A stretch of 55,931 nucleotides of DNA from Clostridia bacterium (GCA_017440585.1 JAFSGW010000049.1:1-55931); one strand, 5' to 3'; counted from the stretch's first letter, positions 33,936 to 43,482 are shown. Notes: generated by a model not told the origin, from the sequence alone. A program made the numbers and translations.

Positions 33936-34196
33936 TCACATGGTGACAATAAATTCCTCCGATAAGGAAAAGAGGTTCCCCGGTGACACATTTTCACGGT
34001 ACAAATAGTCGCAAAGCCTTACCGCCTCACTTCTTTCGGGTGAAAAATCCTCAATTTCCTTCTTTTCGCCTTCCGTCTCTATCCCCACGTTATACATATC
34101 ACAGTTAAATTCCCTGCTGTACTTTTTTATAACGTAATAGCAATACTCCACCTCACCCTCTTCCTTTTTAACAATAAGTCTTCTTTCGTATTCCAT
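33936..34196 (-). CDS. Small soluble protein, DUF6514-like
   Basis: From ATG at 34196 the protein is 86 aa; the site AGGAGG is seven bases before this ATG but only one base from the alternative at 34202. It contains YCYYVIKKYSREF and acidic segments, followed by VRLCDYLYRENVSPGNLFSLSEEFI, resembling the DUF6514 family of small Firmicutes proteins. No membrane segment. It is transcribed in the same direction as the membrane protein downstream, 29 nt apart. Function unknown. Confidence 0.72.
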   Translation of the reverse strand: MEYERRLIVKKEEGEVEYCYYVIKKYSREFNCDMYNVGIETEGEKKEIEDFSPERSEAVRLCDYLYRENVSPGNLFSLSEEFIVTM

Positions 34197-34419
34197 AGCC
34201 ATGCCTCCTTACAGGGCACAGTATAGCCTCTCCCCTCTTTTTGGTAAACGGACAGATATCCCCCTCTCTTTGTTTCCATTTTTTACCTGTTTTCAAGCCT
34301 TGCTCCGCCTCTATTTTTGTAACTTCCCGTAACACTTTTTTAACATCTTGTTTTTCCGCCCTCCCGTTTTTTAACATATTTCCCGTAATTACGTCATTTA
34401 TTTTGTCGCATCAAAAAAA

Positions 34420-34439
34420 GCAGATGCTTTCGCATCTGC
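34420..34439 (-). terminator. Terminator of the RNase J gene
   Basis: Stem GCAGATGC / GCATCTGC with a 4-nt loop, T-rich on the minus strand (complement of AAAAAAA at 34413-34419), a few bases after the stop codon. Confidence 0.88.
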
Positions 34440-34447
34440 TCTTTTTG

Positions 34448-36124
34448 TTATTCGTTAATGTCTACCTCTTGTATAATAGGTAAAATCATAGGCTTACGCT
34501 TTGTTTTTTCATAAATAAAGTCACCCAATGCACTTCTGAGGTTTGTTTTGATTGCGGTCCAGTCGCTGTTTTTGGAGCGAAGGGTGTCATTTATGCTGTC
34601 TGTTGCAACCTGCCTCAATGCCTCCATCAAATCCTCGTTTTCCCTCACGTAAACAAAGCCTCGGGAAATAATGTCAGGCCCTGCCACAAGCTTCTTTTTG
34701 GGTGTAAGTGTGATGGATGCAATAATAATGCCGTACTGGGAAAGATGCTTTCTGTCACGAAGAACAATGTTGCCAACGTCACCAACGCCGTAGCCGTCAA
34801 CCAAAACCTTTCCTGCAGGAACGGTGCCCGTAACCTTGCCCTCTTCACGGTCAAGCTCTAAAACCTGACCATTCTCCAGGCGGAAAACCTTCTCCTCGGG
34901 TATGCCCATGCTGTAGGCAATTTCCGAGTGCTTCAGAAGGTGGCGGTGCTCACCGTGGACGGGAATAAAGTACTTAGGCTTTGTAAGACCCATAATAATC
35001 TTCAGTTCCTCACGGCAGGCGTGACCTGAAACGTGCACCTCCATCAGCGACTGATGAATAACCTCCGCACCCTTATGATAAAGCTCGTTTATAACGTTGG
35101 ACACGGGCTTTTCATTGCCGGGGATGGGGCTTGCAGAAATAATTACAAGGTCATCCTTTGTAATTTCAACCTTCTTGTGGTCAGAAAACGCCATTCTTGT
35201 CAATGCACTCATAGGCTCGCCCTGACTGCCCGTTGTAATAATAACAATCTGATGATTGTTGTACTTTCTTACCTCATCAAGGGAAATAAGGGTGCCCTTA
35301 GGTATTTCAAGGTAGCCTAAATTTGTTGCAACCTCAATCATGTTTATCATGCTTCTGCCGCTTACAGCAACCTTTCGGTTATGCTTCACCGCAGCTGCAA
35401 TAATCTGGTTCACTCGGTCCACATTACTTGCAAAGGTAGCAACAATAATTCTCTTCTTTGTTTTTTCAAAAATGCTGTCAAATTTTTCGCCAACTGTGCT
35501 TTCGCTCATTGTATAGCCGGGTCGCTCCGCATTTGTAGAGTCGCTCATAAGGGCAAGCACACCCTGTGTACCCAGCTGACCAAAGCGTGCAAGGTCAATC
35601 ATTGTTCCCTGAATGGGCGTGCAGTCAATCTTAAAGTCACCCGTGTGCACAATAACGCCTGCAGGGGTCTTTATTGCAACACCTGCCGCATCGCTGATCG
35701 AGTGGTTAACCCTTAAAAATTCAACGCTGAAATTTTTTGAAACATTAATTACATCCCCTGCATTAACACGGTTTAACTTGGATACCGACAGCCTGCCGAA
35801 CTCCTTCAGCTTCTGTTCAATAAGGCCAATCGCCATCCTTGTGCCGTACACGGGAACATTAATCTCATTCAAAAAATACGGTATACAACCGATATGGTCC
35901 TCGTGGCCGTGTGTGATGAACAGTGCTTTCACCTTGTCCTGATTTTTCAAAAGATAGGTGATGTCCGGAATCACCGCATCAACACCGGGCATATCCTCGT
36001 CGGGGAAGGCCATGCCGCAGTCGAGCACGATTATTTCGTTGCCGTACTCGAACACGGTAAGGTTCTTACCGATTTCCCCAAGGCCACCGAGAGGAATAAC
36101 TTTTATTTTATTTTTCTTTGCCAT
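34448..36124 (-). CDS. Ribonuclease J
   Basis: A 5'-3' exo/endoribonuclease with a metallo-beta-lactamase fold, central to mRNA decay. From the ATG at 36124 (GGAGG five bases upstream) it is 558 aa. The zinc motif HGHEDH lies at residues 72-77 (in ITHGHEDHIGC); later metal ligands occur in IVHTGDFKID and HVSGHACREEL, and the beta-CASP part includes DSTNAERPGYTMSE. Whether this is RNase J1 or J2 type cannot be told. It has its own promoter and terminator. Confidence 0.95.
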   Translation of the reverse strand: MAKKNKIKVIPLGGLGEIGKNLTVFEYGNEIIVLDCGMAFPDEDMPGVDAVIPDITYLLKNQDKVKALFITHGHEDHIGCIPYFLNEINVPVYGTRMAIGLIEQKLKEFGRLSVSKLNRVNAGDVINVSKNFSVEFLRVNHSISDAAGVAIKTPAGVIVHTGDFKIDCTPIQGTMIDLARFGQLGTQGVLALMSDSTNAERPGYTMSESTVGEKFDSIFEKTKKRIIVATFASNVDRVNQIIAAAVKHNRKVAVSGRSMINMIEVATNLGYLEIPKGTLISLDEVRKYNNHQIVIITTGSQGEPMSALTRMAFSDHKKVEITKDDLVIISASPIPGNEKPVSNVINELYHKGAEVIHQSLMEVHVSGHACREELKIIMGLTKPKYFIPVHGEHRHLLKHSEIAYSMGIPEEKVFRLENGQVLELDREEGKVTGTVPAGKVLVDGYGVGDVGNIVLRDRKHLSQYGIIIASITLTPKKKLVAGPDIISRGFVYVRENEDLMEALRQVATDSINDTLRSKNSDWTAIKTNLRSALGDFIYEKTKRKPMILPIIQEVDINE

Positions 36125-36168
36125 AATTGCCTCCATTTCCTTTTAGTGCCGTTCAACAAATCTACATA

Positions 36169-36197
36169 AGTATATCATTTTTTTATAAAAAAGTCAA
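36169..36197 (-). promoter_or_regulatory. Promoter of RNase J gene
   Basis: TTGACT (36192-36197), 17-bp spacer, TATACT (36169-36174) on the minus strand. Confidence 0.8.
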
Positions 36198-36260
36198 CTT
36201 TACTTTATATCATATAATCCCATATAGAAAATTATGCCTGCTTTTACTTCAATTAAACAA

Positions 36261-36286
36261 AAACCCGAGCATTTCTGCTCGGGTTT
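36261..36286 (-). terminator. Terminator of the ABC exporter operon
   Basis: Stem AAACCCGAGCA / TGCTCGGGTTT with a 4-nt loop, T-rich on the minus strand (complement of AAACAAAAA). Confidence 0.9.
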
Positions 36287-36291
36287 TCTCA

Positions 36292-38133
36292 TTATTCCGT
36301 AAACTGACCGTTATACAGACTCGCATACATTCCGTTAAGCTTAAGAAGCTCCTCATGAGTACCGCTCTCCTGCACTCTGCCGTCATTTATAACAACAATC
36401 TTATCCGCATTTTTAATTGTGGAAAGTCGGTGTGCAATAACAAAACATGTTCTGCCGTACATGAGGTTTTTCATAGCCTCCTGAATTTTTATCTCCGTTC
36501 TTGTATCAACAGAAGATGTTGCTTCGTCAAGTATAAGTATCTCGGGGTCTGCAATCATGGCTCTTGCAATAGAGAGTAGCTGTCTCTGACCTACCGACAC
36601 ATTTGAGGCATCATCTGTTAAAACAGTGTCGTAGCCCTCGGGCAGTCTTTCAATAAATTCGTGACAGTTTGCCAAATCTGCCGCATACATAACCTCTTCG
36701 TCACTTGCGTCAAGGTTGCCGTAGCGTATGTTTTCCCTTACGGAAACGGAGAACATATGTGTGTCCTGAAGAACAATGGCAATTTTTGCTCTTACAGAGT
36801 CCTTCTTAACGTTCTGTATGTTTGTTCCGTCAATTAAAATTTCGCCGCGGTTTACATCGTAAAAGCGTGTCAAAAGGTTAACAATGGTTGTTTTACCTGC
36901 ACCGGTAGGTCCAACGAAGGCTATTGTCTGACCGGGTTTTGCTTCAATTGACACATCCTTCAGTATAAGCCTCTTTTCGTCATAGCCGAAGTCAATATCC
37001 TTAACTTCAACATGACCTTCAATGTGACCAAGCTCAACATGGTCCTCCTCCCCAACATATTCGTTGGGCTCATCCATAACCTCAAACACTCTTTCCGCAC
37101 CGGCAAGGGCTGACTGGATAGTTGCAAAAAGGTTTGCAATCTCGTTTATGGGACGGCTAAACTGTGTTGAGCAGGAAAGGAACACAACAATGTCACCAAC
37201 CTCCAAAGGCTCAATGCCGAAAATTGTAACAACGGCTAAAATACCGCCCACAAAAGCCGTAACCGCATAGTTAAGGTTGTTGAACATGTTCATGATGGGG
37301 CCAACGGAGCCCGAAATAACCTGAGCCTTTACGGCATTTTCGTAATACTCACGGTTTTTCTTTTCAAAGTCCTCACATACTTCGTCCTCTCGGCAGAAAA
37401 CCTTTACCGCATACTGACCTGAAATTGTTTCCTCAATATGGCCGTTAAGCTCACCCAACGCCGCCTGCTGACCCTTGTAAAAACGTGATGTGTACTTTGC
37501 AATTTTCTTTGTTATAAAAAGCATTAAAGGTACAAGCACAAGTGTTACCAAAGTTAAGGGAATACTTATGTAAAGCATCATGCAGAAGGTACCTATAAGC
37601 ATTATCACGCCCGACACAATCTGTGCAATAGAGGTTGACAAGGTCTGGCTTAAGGTGTCCACGTCGTTTGTCATACGGCTCATCAGCTCGCCGTGGGTAC
37701 GCTTGTCGAAATATGCGATGGAGAGCTTTTCCATTTTTGAAAAAAGGTCCATTCTTATCTTCTGCACGGTTTTCTGGCTTATTACGGCTAAAAGTATGCT
37801 CTGCACGCCCTGAGCCGCCGCACTTATAAGGTAAAGCCCCACAAGAAGTGTAAGGTTTCTTAAAATAAAGTCAAAATCTATCTCAGGTGCCGCTATTGCA
37901 TTTATAACGGGCTTCTGCAGATATGTTCCTCCAAGGGCGGAAAGGGTCTGAAAAACAACCAGCAGTAAAACTGCCACAACTGCAGCCTTGAAGCTTCCCA
38001 GATAGCCTATAACTCTCAAAAGGGTGCCCTTTGCATTTTTAGCCTTTTCCGTAGGTCTCATACCGGGGCCTCCGGGTCTTCCGCCGGGTCCGCCGCCGGG
38101 GCGGCCCATGCCTCCACGTGGTTCTGCTCTCAT
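36292..38133 (-). CDS. ABC exporter subunit B (canonical nucleotide site)
   Basis: A half-transporter with six-helix membrane domain (about 45-330) and ATPase domain (about 370-600). Walker A is GPTGAGKTT, the signature is NVSVGQRQ, and Walker B ILILDEATSSVD keeps the catalytic Glu. The first ~35 residues are an unusual Gly/Pro/Arg-rich tail (GGMGRPGGGPGGRPGG). It overlaps its partner by 4 nt, so the two likely form a heterodimeric exporter with unequal ATP sites. Substrate unknown. Confidence 0.93.
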   Translation of the reverse strand: MRAEPRGGMGRPGGGPGGRPGGPGMRPTEKAKNAKGTLLRVIGYLGSFKAAVVAVLLLVVFQTLSALGGTYLQKPVINAIAAPEIDFDFILRNLTLLVGLYLISAAAQGVQSILLAVISQKTVQKIRMDLFSKMEKLSIAYFDKRTHGELMSRMTNDVDTLSQTLSTSIAQIVSGVIMLIGTFCMMLYISIPLTLVTLVLVPLMLFITKKIAKYTSRFYKGQQAALGELNGHIEETISGQYAVKVFCREDEVCEDFEKKNREYYENAVKAQVISGSVGPIMNMFNNLNYAVTAFVGGILAVVTIFGIEPLEVGDIVVFLSCSTQFSRPINEIANLFATIQSALAGAERVFEVMDEPNEYVGEEDHVELGHIEGHVEVKDIDFGYDEKRLILKDVSIEAKPGQTIAFVGPTGAGKTTIVNLLTRFYDVNRGEILIDGTNIQNVKKDSVRAKIAIVLQDTHMFSVSVRENIRYGNLDASDEEVMYAADLANCHEFIERLPEGYDTVLTDDASNVSVGQRQLLSIARAMIADPEILILDEATSSVDTRTEIKIQEAMKNLMYGRTCFVIAHRLSTIKNADKIVVINDGRVQESGTHEELLKLNGMYASLYNGQFTE

Positions 38134-39863
38134 TCCTCTCCCTCCTTTTCCATCTGTGAATAGTAAATTTCCTGATAAACACTGTTATTTGCCATAAGCT
38201 CATCGTGGTTACCCATGCCCACAATTTCGCCATTTTCCATAACAAGTATCTTGTCTGCATCTCTCACTGCAGAAATTCTCTGTGCAATAAGGATAAGTGT
38301 GCTCTCGCCCATTTCCTCACGAAGGGTTTTTCTTATCTTGCCCTCCGTTGCAGTATCAACAGCACTTGTGGAGTCGTCAAAAATAAGTATCTTCGGCTTC
38401 TTTATAAGTGCACGGGCAATGGAAAGCCTCTGCTTCTGTCCGCCTGAGAAGTTAACACCACGCTGAGAAAGTACAGCATCGTAGCCATCAGGGTTTTTGG
38501 AAATAAATTCTGCCGCCTGAGCACGCTCTGCTGCTTCTCTCATCTCCTCCTCGGTGGCATCGTCCTTACCCCATCTGAGGTTTTCCTTAATTGTGCCCGA
38601 GAAGAGAATAACGTTCTGCAATACCATACCAATGCCTTCACGCAAGGTTTCAATGTCGTAATCACGAACGTCTGTGCCGTCAACCACAACCTGACCTCCC
38701 GTTACATCGTAAAGACGGGGTATAAGGTTCACAAGGGTAGACTTACCCGAGCCCGTAGAACCGAGTATTGCAAGGGTTTCACCGGGTTCAACACTGAAGG
38801 TAAGGTTCTTTAAAACGTCCTCACCGCCTGCACCACGGTAACGGAAGGAAACGTTCTTAAACTCAACTCTTCCTTCCTTAACCTTTTCTGTTCTGGGTGC
38901 CTTTCCGTTTACAATGTCCACCTTTTCGTCCAGAACCTCGCTTATTCTTGCCGCCGATGCAGAGGCACGTGAAAGTGACATAAACATCATGCTCATCATC
39001 ATAATGGAGGAAAGTATTCTTGTTGCATACATAATGAAGGCAGAAACGTCACCAACCTCCATATCCCCTGCACCAACCAAGGTAGCACCAAACCACATTA
39101 TTGCCACAACGGAAATGTTCATAACAATGGACACACCGGGCATCATAAGTGCCATAAGCTTGTGTGCACGAATAGAAATGTCAACATAATCGTCGTTCGC
39201 CTCACCAAAACGCTTTGTTTCGTGTTCAGCACGGTTATAAGCCTTGACAACTCTTATACCCGTTAAATTTTCCTGAATAACAGCATTCACCTTATCAAGC
39301 TTACCCTGCACCACCTTGAAAAGGGGAAAGGTCTTTTTAATGTTAATGGCAATAATGCCCACAATAAGGGGTATCGCTATAAGGAAAATAACTGCAAGCT
39401 TAGGCTGAAGCCTTACGGCATATATAATACCGCCCACAAAAAGCATGGGAGAACGTACCATCATCCTGAGTGCCATACCCACAATGTTCTGAAGCATTAC
39501 AACGTCGTTTGTGGTTCTTGTAATAAGGCTTGCCGTTGAAAACTTGTCAATATTTGAAAAGGAAAACTCCTGTATCTTTTTATAAATATCGTCACGGAGC
39601 CTGTAGCCGAAATACTGGCTTGCCTTTGTGGCAAAATATCCGCAGCCCACGCCGCCTATCATACCCACTATGGCAACACCCATCATTTCAATACCCTTAT
39701 TAAGTATGTACATATAGCCTGCCCCTCCGCGTATGCCCACGTCCACAATGTCGCTCATTATGTCGGGCTGACGAAGGTCGCAGAAAACCTCAAGTATCAT
39801 TAAAACGGGAGCAAGTATTACCCATATCCATGCCCCGTTAAGATATTTCAAATATCTTTTCAT
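38130..39863 (-). CDS. ABC exporter subunit A (degenerate Walker B)
   Basis: 577-aa half-transporter. Membrane domain about residues 15-310, ATPase domain about 335-570 with Walker A GSTGSGKST, signature NFSGGQKQRLS and Walker B ILIFDDSTSAVD, where Asp replaces the catalytic Glu. Pairs of one canonical and one degenerate subunit are typical of heterodimeric exporters such as BmrCD or TM287/288. It lies between the MarR gene (4-nt overlap) and subunit B (4-nt overlap), so all three are one operon. Confidence 0.93.
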   Translation of the reverse strand: MKRYLKYLNGAWIWVILAPVLMILEVFCDLRQPDIMSDIVDVGIRGGAGYMYILNKGIEMMGVAIVGMIGGVGCGYFATKASQYFGYRLRDDIYKKIQEFSFSNIDKFSTASLITRTTNDVVMLQNIVGMALRMMVRSPMLFVGGIIYAVRLQPKLAVIFLIAIPLIVGIIAINIKKTFPLFKVVQGKLDKVNAVIQENLTGIRVVKAYNRAEHETKRFGEANDDYVDISIRAHKLMALMMPGVSIVMNISVVAIMWFGATLVGAGDMEVGDVSAFIMYATRILSSIMMMSMMFMSLSRASASAARISEVLDEKVDIVNGKAPRTEKVKEGRVEFKNVSFRYRGAGGEDVLKNLTFSVEPGETLAILGSTGSGKSTLVNLIPRLYDVTGGQVVVDGTDVRDYDIETLREGIGMVLQNVILFSGTIKENLRWGKDDATEEEMREAAERAQAAEFISKNPDGYDAVLSQRGVNFSGGQKQRLSIARALIKKPKILIFDDSTSAVDTATEGKIRKTLREEMGESTLILIAQRISAVRDADKILVMENGEIVGMGNHDELMANNSVYQEIYYSQMEKEGEE

Positions 39864-40297
39864 TTTCTCTCCTCCATTTCAAGAAGCCTCTCCAGGCTGT
39901 CACACTTTTTTGCAAGCAATTTTCTGAAAGCTTCAATTTCCTCAGGAGTGAAGCCCTCATAAATTTCCTTTTCAAGGTTTTCTATTGCTTCATCGCATTT
40001 TTTCTGAACTTCAAGACCCTTCGGGGTTATATAAACCCTCATTATTCTTAAGTCCGCTTCGTCATTTTTTCTCACAATAAGACCGTTCTTTTCCATAGTC
40101 TGAAGCATAACGGTGGTAGTTGCCGCCGTCACGTGCTCTCTTTTTGCAATTTCCGACTGTGTGCACCCGTCATTTAATGACAGATATTTAAGAATGGGCG
40201 GTTGCCCCTTCCCAAGCCCGAACTGACTGAGTGTCTGATGAAACAGACAAAAATGCAGTCTGTTAACACGGCGCATGAGCTTTTCAACCTCTCTCAT
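39860..40297 (-). CDS. MarR-family regulator of the ABC exporter
   Basis: From ATG at 40297 (GGGAGG six bases upstream) the protein is 145 aa. The winged-helix part includes GCTQSEIAKREHVTAATTTVMLQTMEKNGLIVRK and DEADLRIMRVYITPKG (the wing), typical of MarR. As first gene of a MarR-ABC-ABC operon with an operator covering its own -10 box, it likely represses the exporter until a ligand binds. A 27-nt longer start at 40324 would overlap the operator and is not favoured. Confidence 0.92.
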   Translation of the reverse strand: MREVEKLMRRVNRLHFCLFHQTLSQFGLGKGQPPILKYLSLNDGCTQSEIAKREHVTAATTTVMLQTMEKNGLIVRKNDEADLRIMRVYITPKGLEVQKKCDEAIENLEKEIYEGFTPEEIEAFRKLLAKKCDSLERLLEMEERK

Positions 40298-40315
40298 AAT
40301 GCACCTCCCAAATTT

Positions 40316-40345
40316 AGTTAGCATGCTAATTTTAGCATACTAACT
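40316..40345. promoter_or_regulatory. MarR operator
   Basis: AGTTAGCATGCTAA (40316-40329) and TTAGCATACTAACT (40332-40345) form a 14-bp inverted repeat with one mismatch, 2-bp centre. It covers the -10 region of the operon promoter, the expected design for autorepression. Confidence 0.85.
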
Positions 40346-40357
40346 ATTTTCTGTCAA
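40329..40357 (-). promoter_or_regulatory. Promoter of the marR-ABC operon
   Basis: TTGACA (40352-40357), 17-bp spacer, TAAAAT (40329-40334) on the minus strand; -10 lies inside the MarR operator. Confidence 0.85.
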
Positions 40358-40415
40358 CCCCCTTGACAGATATGATATAATCAAATATAATCGCAAAACT
40401 TACTAAAGCCCACAA

Positions 40416-40499
40416 CCGGGACATTCCCTACCCAAAGCCAACCCGCAACCTCGCATTTTCACAGACAAAAGTGAAAATGAATGAATGGGTGTGTCCCGG
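40416..40499 (+). repeat. Nested hairpin with GGGACA/TGTCCC arms
   Basis: CCGGGACA (40416-40423) pairs with TGTCCCGG (40492-40499), and inside CATTTTCAC (40454-40462) pairs with GTGAAAATG (40471-40479). It resembles the GGGACTGTCCC repeats in its outer arms and lies in the gap between divergent genes, ahead of the NUDIX gene. Confidence 0.6.
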
Positions 40500-40562
40500 T
40501 ACATTTAAAAACTGTTGCAATTACCTAATCAAAGTATTCTGCAACCCACCCGGAGGCACCTT

Positions 40563-41027
40563 ATGCTACAAACAACTCTCTGTTACATTGAAAAGGACCA
40601 TAAATATCTTATGCTCCACCGTGTTAAAAAAGAAAAGGATATGAATCGCGACAAATGGATAGGCATAGGCGGTAAATTAGAAGAGGGTGAAACCCCTCTT
40701 ACCTGCGTTCTCCGCGAAGCGAAGGAGGAAACGGGGCTTACCCTTTATAACCCCACCTACCGTGGCATTATCTATTTTCGCAACAGCTATTACTACGACG
40801 AGGACATGCACCTTTTCACCTGTACGGATTTTTCGGGCGAATTAAAGGAATGTGACGAAGGGAATTTAGAATGGGTGGATAAGGATGAAATCTATTCTCT
40901 TCCCTTGTGGGAGGGGGACAAAATCTTTCTTGAAGCATTGGTACGTGACAACCGCTTCTTTGAACTTACCCTTAACTACAACAAAGATACACTTTTATCC
41001 CATGAACTGAAATACGGCGATGCATAA
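40563..41027 (+). CDS. NUDIX hydrolase, 8-oxo-dGTP diphosphatase-like
   Basis: From ATG at 40563 (GGAGG six bases upstream) the protein is 154 aa. The NUDIX box GGKLEEGETPLTCVLREA and KEETGL spans about residues 36-58 with the catalytic EExxEx Glu residues. N-terminal MLQTTLCYIEKDHKYLMLHR and the WIGIGGK segment fit MutT/MTH1-like enzymes that clean up 8-oxo-dGTP. Actual substrate unproven. The upstream in-frame extension is ignored. Confidence 0.9.
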   Translation: MLQTTLCYIEKDHKYLMLHRVKKEKDMNRDKWIGIGGKLEEGETPLTCVLREAKEETGLTLYNPTYRGIIYFRNSYYYDEDMHLFTCTDFSGELKECDEGNLEWVDKDEIYSLPLWEGDKIFLEALVRDNRFFELTLNYNKDTLLSHELKYGDA

Positions 41028-41040
41028 GCACCGCCGTATT
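41011..41040. terminator. Terminator overlapping the end of the NUDIX gene
   Basis: AATACGGCG (41011-41019) pairs with CGCCGTATT (41032-41040), followed by TTTTATTACTTTATT. The left arm is coding. It serves the convergent NUDIX and cytidylate-kinase-like genes. Confidence 0.75.
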
Positions 41041-41045
41041 TTTTA

Positions 41046-41630
41046 TTACTTTATTAAACTTTCAATTATCTTCGCACAGCCCTCAATGCCGAACTTAGAG
41101 GAATCAAGGCACACATCGTAGCTGTCTGCCACGCCCCAACGCTTTGTGGAATAGAAGTTGTAGTAGTTACTTCTTTCCTTGTCAATTCTCTTAACTCTCT
41201 TTTCAGCCTTACCGGGCAGAATGTTGTCACGGTCAATAGCCCTCTGCACTCTGTCCTCAAAGGGAGCAGTAATGAAAACATTAATAACGTTGTCATAGTC
41301 CTTAAGCACATAGTCGGCACATCTGCCCACTATTACACAGCTCTCTCTGTCCGCAATTTTCTTAATGGTCTGCATCTGTGCCAAAAACACCTTGTGGTTA
41401 AGAGGCATTTCACCATGGTCGTACTTGCCTGCAGAGAAGGAAAGAAAAGCAGAAATGGGCTTTTCGTCAATCTTCTCAAAAACCTCATGGCAAAGACCCG
41501 ACTCCTTGGCAGCTTCAATCAGAAGCTCGCTGTTGTAGCACTTAATGCCTAAATCCTCGGCAATCTTTAATCCTACCATTCTGCCACCTGAGCCATAGCT
41601 GCGTCCGATTGTAATTATAAACTTCTTCAT
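41046..41630 (-). CDS. Cytidylate kinase-like family protein
   Basis: The 194-aa protein has the P-loop GRSYGSGG (residues 9-16), a mid-region DHGEMPLNH, and VIVGRCADYVLKD, the pattern of PF13189-type nucleotide kinases common in Firmicutes. The natural substrate is not established; true Cmk is a different branch. It follows typA by 16 nt in the same direction, so it may be co-transcribed. Start has AGGAGAAAGG upstream. Confidence 0.88.
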   Translation of the reverse strand: MKKFIITIGRSYGSGGRMVGLKIAEDLGIKCYNSELLIEAAKESGLCHEVFEKIDEKPISAFLSFSAGKYDHGEMPLNHKVFLAQMQTIKKIADRESCVIVGRCADYVLKDYDNVINVFITAPFEDRVQRAIDRDNILPGKAEKRVKRIDKERSNYYNFYSTKRWGVADSYDVCLDSSKFGIEGCAKIIESLIK

Positions 41631-41646
41631 ACCCTTTCTCCTCTCC

Positions 41647-43482
41647 TTATTCTAATCCTTTTTTCTTTCTGTTTGCTTCCTTTGCTCTCAAGTCTGCATT
41701 CAGAATTTTCTTTCTTATTCTCAGATGGTTGGGAGTAACCTCCACAAGCTCATCATCTGCAATAAATTCAAGGCATTCCTCAAGGCTCATAACCTTGGGC
41801 GATGTAAGGCGAAGTGCTTCGTCACTGCCTGCCGCACGCATGTTTGTTGCCTGCTTACGCTTGCACACGTTTACAACAATATCCTCGCCACGGGCATTTT
41901 CGCCAACAACCATGCCCTCGTACACTTCAACGCCTGCACCAATGAACATTGTGCCACGATCCTGGGCATTGAAAAGACCGTAAGCCACGCTTTCGCCCGT
42001 TTCGTATGATATGAGAGAACCGCGTGAGCGTGTTGAAAGGTCTGTTTGCACGTAAGGCTCGTAGGAGTCAAACACGCTGTTTATAACGCCCGTACCCTTT
42101 GTGGCTGTCATAAGCTCACTGCGGTAGCCTATAAGCCCACGGGAAGGAATGCGGAATTCCATCTTTGTATACCCCTGTGCAGAGGGTGCCATGTTCGTCA
42201 TTGTGCCTCGTCTTAAGCCAATACCCTCCATAACAACACCCGTGTATTCATCAGGCACGTCAACTGTTAAAATTTCAATAGGCTCACATAAAACACCGTC
42301 AATTGTTTTATTTATTGTCTGAGGACGGGACACCTGGAATTCATAGCCCTGACGGCGCATGTTTTCAATAAGCACGCTTAAGTGAAGCTCACCTCTGCCC
42401 GATACAACAAAGCTGTCGGGTGAATCTGTTTCTTCAACCTTTAAGCTTATGTTGCTCTCCAGTTCCTTCATCAGTCTGTCACGGATGTGACGGCTTGTAA
42501 CGTATTCTCCGTCCCTTCCTGCAAAGGGTGAGTTGTTAACAGAGAAGGTCATGGATAAAACGGGCTCATCCACCTCCACAAATTCCAAAGGTTCAACAAC
42601 GCCCTGTTCGCATATTGTGTCACCAATATTTATCTTTTCAATACCGGAAATTGCAACAATTTCGCCTGCACCTGCCTCGTCAACCGCTTCCTTCTTAACG
42701 TCCTTATAGGTAAGAATTTTTGTTGCACGTGCATTATAAGAGCTTTCGCCCTCCTTGCAAACTGTTACGGGCATATTTGTCTTCACAACACCGCGGTTAA
42801 TTCTGCCCACGGCAATTCTGCCGGTGAAGGGGTCATAGTCAATGTTACTTACAAGCATCTGGAAGCTTCCGTCTCTTGTGTCATTGGGTGCAGGAATATG
42901 CTCTAAGATAACATCAAAAAGCACGCTTAAATCATCGGGGTGCTTTTCAGGTGCCAGAGATGCCCAGCCGTCTCTGCCCGACACGTACACAACGGGTGCA
43001 TCAAGCTGTTCCTCTGTTGCATCAAGGTCAATGAAAAGGTCTAAGAGCTCGTCTGTTACCTCGTAGGGGCGTGCATTGGGTCTGTCAACCTTGTTAATTA
43101 CCATAATGGGGCAAAGGTTAAGTGCCAATGCCTTCTTTAAAACAAACCTTGTCTGAGGCATACAGCCTTCAAAGGCGTCAACTAAAAGGAGCACGCCGTC
43201 AACCATCTTCAATCCCCGCTCTACCTCGCCGCCAAAGTCAGCGTGACCGGGCGTGTCAAGAATATTTATCTTCACACCCTTGTATTCAAGAGAGGTATTC
43301 TTGGCTAAAATTGTAATACCTCTTTCCTTTTCAAGGTCGTTTGAGTCCATCACTCTTTCGTCAACCTGCTCGTTTTCACGGAAAACACCGCTCTGCTTGA
43401 GCATAGCGTCAACCAGGGTTGTCTTACCGTGGTCAACGTGAGCAATAATTGCAATATTTCTTATATTTTTGGGGTCTGTCAT
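41647..43482 (-). CDS. typA: Translational GTPase TypA/BipA
   Basis: A ribosome-associated GTPase involved in assembly and stress. The 611-aa protein carries G1 AHVDHGKT (residues 14-21), the switch and G3 DTPGHADFGGEVERG, NKVDRP, the EF-G-like domains, and the TypA-specific C-terminal region ending near FIADDELVEVTPNHLRIRK. Length is standard. The hairpin element behind the upstream HD-domain gene lies at 43558-43642. Confidence 0.97.
   Translation of the reverse strand: MTDPKNIRNIAIIAHVDHGKTTLVDAMLKQSGVFRENEQVDERVMDSNDLEKERGITILAKNTSLEYKGVKINILDTPGHADFGGEVERGLKMVDGVLLLVDAFEGCMPQTRFVLKKALALNLCPIMVINKVDRPNARPYEVTDELLDLFIDLDATEEQLDAPVVYVSGRDGWASLAPEKHPDDLSVLFDVILEHIPAPNDTRDGSFQMLVSNIDYDPFTGRIAVGRINRGVVKTNMPVTVCKEGESSYNARATKILTYKDVKKEAVDEAGAGEIVAISGIEKINIGDTICEQGVVEPLEFVEVDEPVLSMTFSVNNSPFAGRDGEYVTSRHIRDRLMKELESNISLKVEETDSPDSFVVSGRGELHLSVLIENMRRQGYEFQVSRPQTINKTIDGVLCEPIEILTVDVPDEYTGVVMEGIGLRRGTMTNMAPSAQGYTKMEFRIPSRGLIGYRSELMTATKGTGVINSVFDSYEPYVQTDLSTRSRGSLISYETGESVAYGLFNAQDRGTMFIGAGVEVYEGMVVGENARGEDIVVNVCKRKQATNMRAAGSDEALRLTSPKVMSLEECLEFIADDELVEVTPNHLRIRKKILNADLRAKEANRKKKGLE

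Noticed and set aside
34168-34377. 69-codon frame upstream of the DUF6514-like gene
   Set aside because: Overlaps the start and ribosome site of the better gene, basic low-quality sequence, no start signal.
36127-36579. 150-codon plus frame at the end of the ABC exporter gene
   Set aside because: Antisense shadow over the terminator and ATPase domain, no ribosome site.
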